From positions 1 through 15,295 of the forward strand of contig WYEE01000118.1 of assembly GCA_009904025.1 (NCBI GenBank): 15,295 bases of DNA, written 5' to 3'. Of the stretch, positions 1-5,633 are shown piece by piece. A program made the position numbers and the translations under genes. Positions within the stretch are counted from its first letter, which is position 1; each line of letters starts with the position of its first letter. Under the pieces are notes generated by a model, which ran no database searches, was not told the DNA's origin, and saw nothing but the letters and a program-made list of their open reading frames with translations. This DNA is from Thermogladius sp. GTDB lineage: Archaea; Thermoproteota; Thermoprotei_A; Sulfolobales; Desulfurococcaceae.

Positions 1-608
1 TCCATCAATTCTTTATTCTCGAAAATACTGCGGGGCGGGTAAGACAGGGCGATAGACTCCAAGACCTCGATCATGACTTCAAGACAACATGGGTGGCATT
101 CGGAGAGTTTAAAGCCTGCGAGGACTCTAACCACCCTGTTTAAGCCGAGGGTGGTTAGAGGTCCGTTGGCTAGAAGTCTAATCAACTCGGCCGGCCCTCC
201 GGGGTCAACTTTATTCGAGAGCTCGCACGCCTTCTCTAAGAGTCCACGGCTTAAAGCCTCAGCTTCATCACCTAAACCAATAAACGGCATCAGCTCGGCT
301 AACACCATATACCCGTAAACCTCATTCATCCTTTCCTCGAGTAAGCCCCTTACCATGATTTCCGGGGAGACTCTCTCTTTAATCCAGTCAACTAGATCAT
401 AGTCTAATGCCCCGGATAATACCTCGAAGAAATCTAAAGGGTCTAGGTTGGATTTTAACGCCTTCAGCAACTCTAGCCCCCTCGGAGTCTCGTTCAACAA
501 AAGGTACCTCAATATTCTACCCAACTCACTTAACTCGCAACGATGTATGCGGCAGTCCTGCGCAAGGGCCCAGGGGTCGGATCTAGCTTTATCCATCAGA
601 GAGCCCAT
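1..608 (-). CDS. Unrecognised helical protein, C-terminus outside the window
   Basis: The frame is open from an ATG at 608 to the window edge, giving 202 visible residues without a stop. I do not recognise the family. The visible protein is mostly predicted alpha-helix, rich in Leu and Glu, with no signal peptide or membrane segment. A Cys-rich patch (CHPCC) occurs near residue 175, and Cys19 and Cys24 near the N-terminus could also bind metal or form disulfides. The start lies 11 nt after the stop of the CARF-PIN-like gene, so the two are almost certainly co-transcribed. A weak GTGG lies upstream of the ATG. Candidate roles are a partner, regulator or antidote of the PIN protein, but this rests only on position. 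It could also be an unrelated helical-repeat protein. Confidence 0.72.
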   Translation of the reverse strand, partial: MGSLMDKARSDPWALAQDCRIHRCELSELGRILRYLLLNETPRGLELLKALKSNLDPLDFFEVLSGALDYDLVDWIKERVSPEIMVRGLLEERMNEVYGYMVLAELMPFIGLGDEAEALSRGLLEKACELSNKVDPGGPAELIRLLANGPLTTLGLNRVVRVLAGFKLSECHPCCLEVMIEVLESIALSYPPRSIFENKELM

Positions 609-619
609 GTAAACCACTT

Positions 620-2260
620 TTAAACAGTTGTTCTCTCGTTTACTTTACTTATAGTTATGGAGGGGGCTGTTGCACCTTTAAGCCTGTTCCCATCTAACAC
701 TACCGTGTTTTTCTTCGACTTCACCATCACTCTTGTAAACAAGCTTGTCGTGAAGACAACATTTGCCAGGACAATACTAGCGTAGAACTTGGAGTAATGG
801 GAGCTGGTGTTCAGAGGTGTATTACTGTGGTCTACATACCCGCAAACAATGTTTCCGCGACAAGTGTTGAAGGTCTGCCAGGCGTTGAATGCTTTTCTAT
901 CGGCTGTTAGGAGTATAATAACCCTGTGTTGAAGATTAGATGACTCGACAGCCATTGAAGCCTCGCAGGGTTGCGAGATAGCTGGTAGAGTCCTAGCCTT
1001 ATAATGGTATTTAACTTCTTGTAATACTCTGTTAGCCATCAACGCCATTATATAAGAGTACCTCTCCGGTAAGGCCTGGGAGGTTGATGAGGTGGTGGCG
1101 ATCTTCCCGTTGATCTCGGCTTCCGCGCATACAGGTACGTAGACTTCCACGTTAGGTATGGGGCTCCACGGGCTGTTGTTCCTTATGCTGGCTTTTAGCA
1201 GGCTCATGTGGAAGCCCTGGTAGAACATGTTTGTGTCGGGTAGCACAGCTACATTACCATATTCCTCTCTCAAGTGTCTTATGAAGGCGTGCAGTTTAAC
1301 CCTCTTGTAGTTGTTTAAATCGATCTCCTGGCTTGCTATATCCTCCACCACTAGGTCGGCTGCACCAGTCAACCTTTGTAGCTGTTTAAGAATTCTCTCC
1401 AGGACTTTCACCTCCTCTTCTTGCCGTGTTTTCTTAGACGCAACCTCGAGTATCGCTCTCCAAGAGTTATATAAGAGGCTAGCCGTCTCCTCGTCTGGCC
1501 CTCTGAGTGTTTCCACACTCAACAGTCTCTTATTCTCGTTTTCAATACTATCTAGTATGTAGACTTCTATTAGCTCCTCCTCTCTCTCCGGCACCTCTTT
1601 TTTCAGTCCATCGAACAGCTCCAGAATCCCCCCACCAGCAAGCGAGTTCATCAGTTTCGACACAGCTATGTAGACTCCTCGCGTCCCCTTCCATTCAATT
1701 ATCTTCGGGGGCTCTGTCACTACCTCTACACCTTTCCAATCTATTTTATTGGACCCGTAGACGTAGACTTTGTGAAGCCACCTCGGGTTACCTGGGTATG
1801 CTGGTATGCCTTGGAGGGGTATGGTTTCTACCACAGTCACGTAAATTGACTTGTCGGCGAGCTGGAGATTTTTCAGAGCGTAGTGAGAGGCTGAAGCGAG
1901 CTCGCCAGTGGTCATTGTTAGATCTACAACCACGTGCCTTCTATCCGGCTCGAACATCGCCTCCAAAATGTTTTTTACCAGGAACGAATTCTCGAAAAGA
2001 TCGTCCCTCAGCAGGGATCGCCCAAGCTTGTAGTCCCCAATGTATTTGAATGAAATCTCTTTCTGGATGTGTTGAAGGCTTTCTTCAACGATATCCGCCA
2101 CCTCCCATCTAGTTAAGAAAACGAAACCATCTACACCGAGCTCCTCGATCAGCCTTCCCGTCACTGTCGCTGCATTCCAAGGTATGAAGTTGACTGGGAC
2201 TAGCGCGGGTAAATTCACGTTTTTAACAAATTCGCTAATACCCTTGACTGCACTCTCCAA
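620..2260 (-). CDS. CARF-like sensor domain fused to PIN-type nuclease
   Basis: The 546-residue protein has two recognisable parts. Residues about 15-170 look like a Rossmann-type CARF domain. A beta-strand and loop at 20-35 is followed by a second strand (VDGFVFLT, 43-50), then VVVDLTMTTGELASAS (110-125), which sits where CARF proteins carry their TGGTK-like ligand loop. Residues about 335-525 look like a PIN ribonuclease: a strand ending in PDTN (Asp342), CAEAE (Glu380/Glu382) and LLTAD (Asp454) supply the acidic metal-binding set. A charged helical linker (about 215-335) joins them. In known CARF effectors, cyclic oligoadenylate made by type III CRISPR complexes activates an attached nuclease; CARF-PIN fusions have been reported in archaea. 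The TTG start at 2260 is chosen for a GGTGGA ribosome binding site 5 nt upstream. PIN is the firmer call; CARF is moderate. Confidence 0.72.
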   Translation of the reverse strand: MESAVKGISEFVKNVNLPALVPVNFIPWNAATVTGRLIEELGVDGFVFLTRWEVADIVEESLQHIQKEISFKYIGDYKLGRSLLRDDLFENSFLVKNILEAMFEPDRRHVVVDLTMTTGELASASHYALKNLQLADKSIYVTVVETIPLQGIPAYPGNPRWLHKVYVYGSNKIDWKGVEVVTEPPKIIEWKGTRGVYIAVSKLMNSLAGGGILELFDGLKKEVPEREEELIEVYILDSIENENKRLLSVETLRGPDEETASLLYNSWRAILEVASKKTRQEEEVKVLERILKQLQRLTGAADLVVEDIASQEIDLNNYKRVKLHAFIRHLREEYGNVAVLPDTNMFYQGFHMSLLKASIRNNSPWSPIPNVEVYVPVCAEAEINGKIATTSSTSQALPERYSYIMALMANRVLQEVKYHYKARTLPAISQPCEASMAVESSNLQHRVIILLTADRKAFNAWQTFNTCRGNIVCGYVDHSNTPLNTSSHYSKFYASIVLANVVFTTSLFTRVMVKSKKNTVVLDGNRLKGATAPSITISKVNERTTV

Positions 2261-2291
2261 TAGAATCCACCGCTAAGACTCGAAATCAGTT

Positions 2292-2321
2292 TCCATAAAT
2301 GGATTAAGCCTCTTAAAAATA
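2292..2321 (-). promoter_or_regulatory. Possible promoter and operator of the CARF-PIN-like gene
   Basis: A TATA-like TATTTTTAAGA (minus strand, 2312-2321) predicts a start near 2290, about 30 nt before the TTG. The inverted repeat TCCAT-AA-ATGGA (2292-2303) covers that start region and could bind a repressor. Both are pattern-based guesses. Confidence 0.4.
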
Positions 2322-2331
2322 GGGGTCTTCA

Positions 2332-2622
2332 TCAAGCTGTTTCCGCGATTGCCTTTAACTCCCCTATAATACTGTCGTCCACGTCAAGTAGCTTAAATGG
2401 CTTGTAACTCAGGTCTAACTCCTCCGATATAATCCTCTTGATCGCCTCAATGTAGATTAACGTGAGGCGCTCTTCCATCGTGAGCTCCCCTTTCTTCAAC
2501 AACTCGCTCTCTTTCTCAACGGCTTCCTCGAGGATCCTCAAATAATACAGGTTCATCTGGTTGAGCAACTCCCTCCATCTCTCCGCGATTACAGCCCTCT
2601 TAATTGACAGCAAGCCAGGCAC
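2332..2622 (-). CDS. Small helical protein of unknown function
   Basis: A 96-residue frame begins with GTG at 2622; a TTG at 2613 with GGTG 6 nt upstream is an equally good start. I do not recognise the family. The product is almost entirely predicted helix, with many Glu, Leu and Lys residues, no Cys, no membrane segment, and a moderately conserved-looking acidic tail (LLDVDDSIIGEL, near 78-89). It lies 71 bp upstream of the CARF-PIN-like gene on the same strand, but a TATA-like element lies between them, so they may be transcribed separately or together. Its own promoter at 2647-2655 places the transcript start close to the start codon, a near-leaderless arrangement common in Crenarchaeota. 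Confidence 0.7.
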   Translation of the reverse strand: MPGLLSIKRAVIAERWRELLNQMNLYYLRILEEAVEKESELLKKGELTMEERLTLIYIEAIKRIISEELDLSYKPFKLLDVDDSIIGELKAIAETA

Positions 2623-2646
2623 CCGGCTTTAATCCTGTGGAAATTT

Positions 2647-2655
2647 TATTTAAAA
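2647..2655 (-). promoter_or_regulatory. TATA-like element for the small helical protein gene
   Basis: On the minus strand this reads TTTTAAATA. A transcript start about 26 nt downstream would be near 2625, within a few bases of the GTG start, implying a nearly leaderless mRNA. Confidence 0.5.
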
Positions 2656-2676
2656 GGCTTGAAGTAGGATTAACGG

Positions 2677-2698
2677 GATAATATCACGATAATAACAC
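2677..2698. repeat. Tandem 11-bp direct repeat between divergent promoters
   Basis: GATAATATCAC at 2677-2687 is followed at once by GATAATAACAC at 2688-2698, one mismatch in eleven. The period is one helical turn, so a regulator could bind both on one face of the DNA. It sits just upstream of the TATA box of the rightward unit and about 22 bp from the leftward TATA element. Confidence 0.6.
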
Positions 2699-2706
2699 GT
2701 CTCACA

Positions 2707-2715
2707 TTATAAAGG
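2707..2715 (+). promoter_or_regulatory. TATA box for the rightward small protein/membrane protein pair
   Basis: TTATAAAGG matches the archaeal TATA consensus well. A start near 2737 leaves a short leader carrying the GGGGGTG ribosome binding site before the TTG at 2750. Confidence 0.6.
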
Positions 2716-2749
2716 GCTGGTTAAGCCTATGGATTAGGGGGTGTGTTTA

Positions 2750-3025
2750 TTGAGGCAGCTAACGATCTCGGTGACGCTGTCCCCTTCACCGGAGGCAGGT
2801 AGGGTAATGAGCATTATTCTAGCTTTGGTCGGGGCGCTGACCTCACGGGGTTACGATGTAAACATTGTGTACTCCTTCACAAGGGAGAGGGATTTAGTGA
2901 TGGTTAATGGTGTGGCTTTAAATCCCCGAGACGTGGAGGATAGGGTAGTTGATGTTATAACAAACTATATTATCACAGAGGTAGCGTATACTACATGGTG
3001 GAAGGGGCTAAAGGGGGCTTCATGA
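2750..3025 (+). CDS. Small hypothetical protein, first gene of a two-gene unit
   Basis: A 91-residue protein when read from TTG at 2750, chosen because GGGGGTG stands 6 nt before it; an in-frame GTG at 2741 would add three residues. The sequence suggests a small alpha/beta fold: a strand at the start (LTISVTL), a helix (GRVMSIILALVGALTSRG), a strand (DVNIVYSF), a basic turn, and a C-terminal helix (VEDRVVDVITNYIITEV). I do not recognise a family. The stop overlaps the start of the next gene in an ATGA arrangement, so translation of the two is probably coupled and their products may work together at the membrane. Confidence 0.68.
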   Translation: MRQLTISVTLSPSPEAGRVMSIILALVGALTSRGYDVNIVYSFTRERDLVMVNGVALNPRDVEDRVVDVITNYIITEVAYTTWWKGLKGAS

Positions 3026-3780
3026 GAAAGTTTACCGTATGGTTTGTCACCATTCTAATAGTCATCATAATTTCAGCAAGCCTCGCGGAGACCTCCACCG
3101 GCGACCCCCTTCAACTACTCACATGCGGTATAAATAGTTTTGGAGACAGCTACGTTGCCTACCTCGACATGAAAATAAATTACTTCGGAGACTACGGTGT
3201 TCTAGCAGCGTTTTTCACGGAGAGAGGTGTGGAGGCTTACGGTATAATACTCTTAAAGTACCCTGGGGAGAAGCCATCTCTATACGCGATGGTGGGCGAC
3301 CAGAACTATTGGTTCTATTTGTCCAACGTAACAACAGGCGGTCTGAACATTTCAATAGTCGTGGACTTAACCTACAGGGTTGTTAAAATCACTTTTTCCA
3401 ATACATCCAAGTACTTCGACTTATCGTCCTTCTTTATACCCAGATTGTTCACGGTGATCGCCGGTAATGTGACTGGCAGATACAGTCTTCTACCAAATGT
3501 AACTATTGTAAGGTATGGTGTCTACGTATCAAATACCTCTCTTCTTAATGCCCAAGACCCTTCTAGACCTCCGACCTCAAACATAATGGTTGCATGCGGT
3601 GAAGTAACACCGATACAAAACCAGACTACAGCCACCACAGAGGTTTGGACAACCACAAGCCGAGTAAACAGGGGGAACATCGTTTTACCCAAATGGATAC
3701 TGCTAGCAGCCCTGGTCATAGTCGCGCTGGTGGCTGTTTCATTCATGCTCTTCATATCTGGGAAAATTGGTTCACCTTGA
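3022..3780 (+). CDS. Secreted, C-terminally anchored membrane protein with glycosylation sites
   Basis: The start is set at ATG 3022, overlapping the upstream stop, with AAGGGGGC just before it; an ATG at 2995 in the same frame would spoil the signal peptide. The 252-residue product has a signal-like N-terminus (two basic residues, then a hydrophobic stretch to about residue 21, then AETSTGD), an extracellular beta-rich domain, a Thr-rich stalk (about 203-215), and one hydrophobic anchor near the C-terminus (about 225-246) with a short tail. At least seven Asn-X-Ser/Thr sequons occur (for example NVTT, NISI, NTSK, NVTG, NVTI, NTSL, NQTT), which fits an N-glycosylated archaeal surface protein. 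Two Cys (about 35 and 192) could pair. No enzymatic motif is visible, and the function is unknown. Confidence 0.75.
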   Translation: MRKFTVWFVTILIVIIISASLAETSTGDPLQLLTCGINSFGDSYVAYLDMKINYFGDYGVLAAFFTERGVEAYGIILLKYPGEKPSLYAMVGDQNYWFYLSNVTTGGLNISIVVDLTYRVVKITFSNTSKYFDLSSFFIPRLFTVIAGNVTGRYSLLPNVTIVRYGVYVSNTSLLNAQDPSRPPTSNIMVACGEVTPIQNQTTATTEVWTTTSRVNRGNIVLPKWILLAALVIVALVAVSFMLFISGKIGSP

Positions 3781-4006
3781 ATCTTAGAATCTTAATACTT
3801 ACACAAATAACTTTATGTGCGCAGTTCGCTTTGATTGAGTTTACCAACAGCAGATGCAAATTCTTAGCCAGGCATCGGATCCCCCGGTCCGTGAACACAT
3901 CACTAAGTCAGGTAGGAGGGCTTAGGTCATCTCCGGAAATAAACAAATTTGGGTAAGGGGATATAAGTCTCGCGGGATAAGTCTAGTTGGGTGCACGTCT
4001 CTGGCT
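3781..4006. other. Intergenic region between the membrane protein and nikR, no gene seen
   Basis: About 226 bp without a supportable gene. It holds a GC-rich hairpin (3876-3891: CGGATC, loop CCCC, GGTCCG, six pairs with one T-G) and, near its right end, the nikR TATA box and direct repeats. No tRNA or convincing C/D-box RNA was found. Confidence 0.5.
3961..3984 (+). promoter_or_regulatory. nikR promoter with two direct repeats
   Basis: ATATAAG at 3961-3967 is a TATA box that predicts a start near 3990. ATAAGTCT occurs at 3963-3970 and again at 3977-3984, 14 bp apart, each preceded by GGGAT or GGGATAT. The second copy falls between TATA box and transcript start, a position where a bound regulator would block transcription. 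Autoregulation is a guess. Confidence 0.45.
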
Positions 4007-4399
4007 TTGAAGATAGGCGTATACCTACCTCAGGAACTTGCTAGAAGGCTGAGTAGAATAAGGAGCGAGAGTGGAGTGAGCCTAAGCAAAATAGTTCAAC
4101 TAGCTTTATCCTCCTATCTTTCAACAGAGGAGTTTGCCAGAAGCGAAAGCGTCATCGCGGTGATAGGCGTAGTTTACGATCACACGATCGATGACGCCGA
4201 TATCCGTTTAACAGACGTCCAGCATTCCTACTTGAACAACGTTATCTCAGCCACCCACATACACTTGGATGAAAGAAACTGTCTTCTCGCGATATTCGTC
4301 AAGGGGAGGGGGAGCGATGTTGAAAAATTGTTCAACGAGATCATTGCTATTAGAGGGGTTAAAACCGCTAGGTTGATGCCCTTGTCGACACAGAGCTAA
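4007..4399 (+). CDS. nikR: Nickel-responsive transcription regulator NikR
   Basis: A 130-residue protein, nearly the length of bacterial NikR (about 133). The N-terminal 45 residues are a ribbon-helix-helix DNA-binding domain (strand KIGVYLPQ, then two helices). The C-terminal ACT-like domain carries the full nickel site: His73 (VQH), His84 and His86 (THIH), and Cys92 (NCL), matching the His-His-His-Cys set of the family. The YDH motif (57-59) and HLD are also typical. The TTG start at 4007 is the only reasonable one. A TATA box at 3961-3967 is upstream, and two direct repeats lie between promoter and start. NikR normally represses nickel uptake when Ni(II) is plentiful; no nickel transporter is in the window, so its targets lie elsewhere. 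It is convergent with the DtxR-type gene, overlapping it by 4 bp. Confidence 0.92.
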   Translation: MKIGVYLPQELARRLSRIRSESGVSLSKIVQLALSSYLSTEEFARSESVIAVIGVVYDHTIDDADIRLTDVQHSYLNNVISATHIHLDERNCLLAIFVKGRGSDVEKLFNEIIAIRGVKTARLMPLSTQS

Positions 4400-4791
4400 G
4401 GCTCACTCTCCATCTTTTTCCTCACGAACTCGGTGATCCTCTCAACAGTCTCATCGTGTAGTAGATGCTCTATCCTACAGGCGTCTATCTCAGCTATATC
4501 CCTGGGGACACCTATGTAAGTCAGGAACTCTGTTAACACCACGTGTCTATCATAGATTTTCCTTGCCACCTCCAGCCCCTTCTCAGTCAACCTTATTTCC
4601 CCGCCTTTCTTGTAGATTATATAACCCTGCTCTGAAAGCCTCCGCAGGAATTCCACTACGCTACTAGGCGAGACGCATAATCTTCGAGCGAGCTCCCTTA
4701 CCCTGGGCTTCCCCTTCTGGGAGAGAATGTAGATTGCCTCCAAATAGTCTTCGGCCCTGGAAGAGGGGAGGCTACGTGGAGGTCTTTCCAC
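4396..4791 (-). CDS. DtxR/MntR-family metal-dependent transcription regulator
   Basis: A 131-residue protein. Residues about 11-75 are a winged helix (RAEDYLEAIYIL, VRELARRLCVSPSSVVEFL, GGEIRLTEKG) and 76-131 a dimerisation/metal domain. Metal ligands of the MntR type are visible: Asp15 and Glu18 (EDYLEAIY), His83 (DRHVVLTE), then Cys105, Glu108 and His109 (DACRIEH). Cys105, where MntR has Glu, resembles the iron-type DtxR/IdeR set, so the metal (Fe, Mn or other) cannot be fixed from sequence. It has no C-terminal SH3-like domain and so is the short form. The GTG start lies inside the upstream pdo-like gene (20-bp overlap) after GGGGGT, so the two genes form an operon. It probably autoregulates through the DtxR-box-like elements at 5563-5620. 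Confidence 0.9.
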   Translation of the reverse strand: MERPPRSLPSSRAEDYLEAIYILSQKGKPRVRELARRLCVSPSSVVEFLRRLSEQGYIIYKKGGEIRLTEKGLEVARKIYDRHVVLTEFLTYIGVPRDIAEIDACRIEHLLHDETVERITEFVRKKMESEP

Positions 4792-5551
4792 TACCCCCGC
4801 CTCTCTTGATTTTTCTCTCAGCTTTCACTAGTACTTTAACCGCATGATCCGGGGGCACGTAGCCGGGTATTACTTCAACTGGTTCAGCGCCATAATTATC
4901 GTAGTCCTCGATCCTATTGATGGTGACATAGGGCACCGCTTGAATCCCGTAAGCATCCGCCTCTATGGGGAGCTCGATCGCTTCAATGGTCTCCATCATT
5001 ATATTCTTGTTTAAGAGAGCCATCTGGTTAAAGTAGTCAACGACGATCGGGCAATACGGGCACTCAGGTGTCACGAACACTTTCACGTGGAGCGGTGTTT
5101 CAATACTCTCAACAACCTCCTTGACTTTACTGGATAGCTTCACCTCGCTAAGTGAGATGTACTGGTGGACGTAGATGAATGGCGCGAACTCCTCTCCGCT
5201 CGGTAACCCGTAGTATCTTATATTAAGCCCGCTTGACCCATATATGAATGCTGGCACGTACCTTGGCCTTAAAGCACCAGCCTTTCCCCTCTCCACTATA
5301 TCGAAGCTGAGTTGCCCGTTGCTTATTTTAGCAAGCTCCATGGCCAACATCTTCGCTTCACCGCAAGTATGACACCCCTCGCCGGCAACGTGGAGGTGGT
5401 AGTGGGTGTGATGGTGGTGCTCATCTTCTTCCTCGTCTCTCGGGTCATCCAGCGTGTCCACCACTAGATAGTCTTTGACAGGTTTTTTGAAGGACTGGAA
5501 TATCCCTTGGAGAGCTTTAACTGTCTCCTCGTCGAAGAGTTGACTAGACAT
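4772..5551 (-). CDS. PDO/glutaredoxin-like protein with two CxxC motifs and a His-rich insertion
   Basis: Two tandem thioredoxin folds, as in archaeal protein disulfide oxidoreductases. Counted from the longest frame (GTG 5560), the first CxxC is CHTC (63-66) and the second CPYC (167-170), followed by a cis-Pro motif AVPYVTIN (Pro210). The oddity is an acidic then histidine-rich stretch at 40-57 (DEEEDE, then seven His within ten residues), running directly into the first active-site strand. The start is placed at ATG 5551 because GGTGAT stands 5 nt upstream; GTG 5560 and ATG 5557 are alternatives. The family makes or shuffles disulfide bonds in the cytoplasm. Here the His cluster and the co-transcribed DtxR-type regulator suggest metal binding or metal-linked redox control, which is inference. 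Confidence 0.83.
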   Translation of the reverse strand: MSSQLFDEETVKALQGIFQSFKKPVKDYLVVDTLDDPRDEEEDEHHHHTHYHLHVAGEGCHTCGEAKMLAMELAKISNGQLSFDIVERGKAGALRPRYVPAFIYGSSGLNIRYYGLPSGEEFAPFIYVHQYISLSEVKLSSKVKEVVESIETPLHVKVFVTPECPYCPIVVDYFNQMALLNKNIMMETIEAIELPIEADAYGIQAVPYVTINRIEDYDNYGAEPVEVIPGYVPPDHAVKVLVKAERKIKRGGGSGKTST

Positions 5552-5562
5552 AAGCATCACCG

Positions 5563-5576
5563 TTAAGCCTACCTAA
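5563..5576 (-). promoter_or_regulatory. DtxR-box-like element on the pdo-dtxR side
   Basis: On the minus strand this reads TTAGGTAGGCTTAA. Compared by eye with the bacterial DtxR operator TWAGGTWAGSCTWACCTWA, the 19 bases starting here match at 14 positions. It overlaps the inferred transcript start (near 5573) of the pdo-dtxR operon, so binding would repress it. Archaeal DtxR-type operators vary, so this is a candidate only. Confidence 0.45.
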
Positions 5577-5594
5577 CAATTAGAGTGAAAGCTC

Positions 5595-5606
5595 TTTATA
5601 TATTTA
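5595..5606. promoter_or_regulatory. Shared two-way TATA element
   Basis: TTTATATATTTA has the perfect palindrome TATATA at its centre (5597-5602) and can serve both strands. Starts about 26 nt away would fall near 5573 (pdo-dtxR) and 5625 (winged-helix gene), both just before the preferred start codons. Confidence 0.55.
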
Positions 5607-5620
5607 GGTGTGCCTACTAA
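5604..5620 (+). promoter_or_regulatory. DtxR-box-like element on the winged-helix gene side
   Basis: TTAGGTGTGCCTACTAA contains the inverted repeat TAGG-TGTG-CCTA and matches 13 of the 19 positions of the bacterial DtxR consensus when extended two bases. Together with the element at 5563-5576 it forms ACCTAA...TTAGGT flanking the TATA box. Confidence 0.42.
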
Positions 5621-5633
5621 TAGGGTCTCTATA

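Noticed and set aside
1507..2049. A 180-residue plus-strand frame inside the CARF-PIN-like gene
   Set aside because: Its composition (runs of Ser, Pro and Leu) is that of an antisense shadow, and the minus-strand frame has clear domain motifs.
3870..3945. Possible C/D-box guide RNA on the minus strand (GAGATGA, CTGA, GTGATGT)
   Set aside because: The C box has a mismatch, the second guide is too long, and no proper final CTGA is found at the right distance.
3645..3956. A 103-residue plus-strand frame running past the membrane protein gene into the intergenic region
   Set aside because: Most of it overlaps the real gene in another frame, it has no ribosome binding site, and the part beyond 3780 shows no protein-like pattern.
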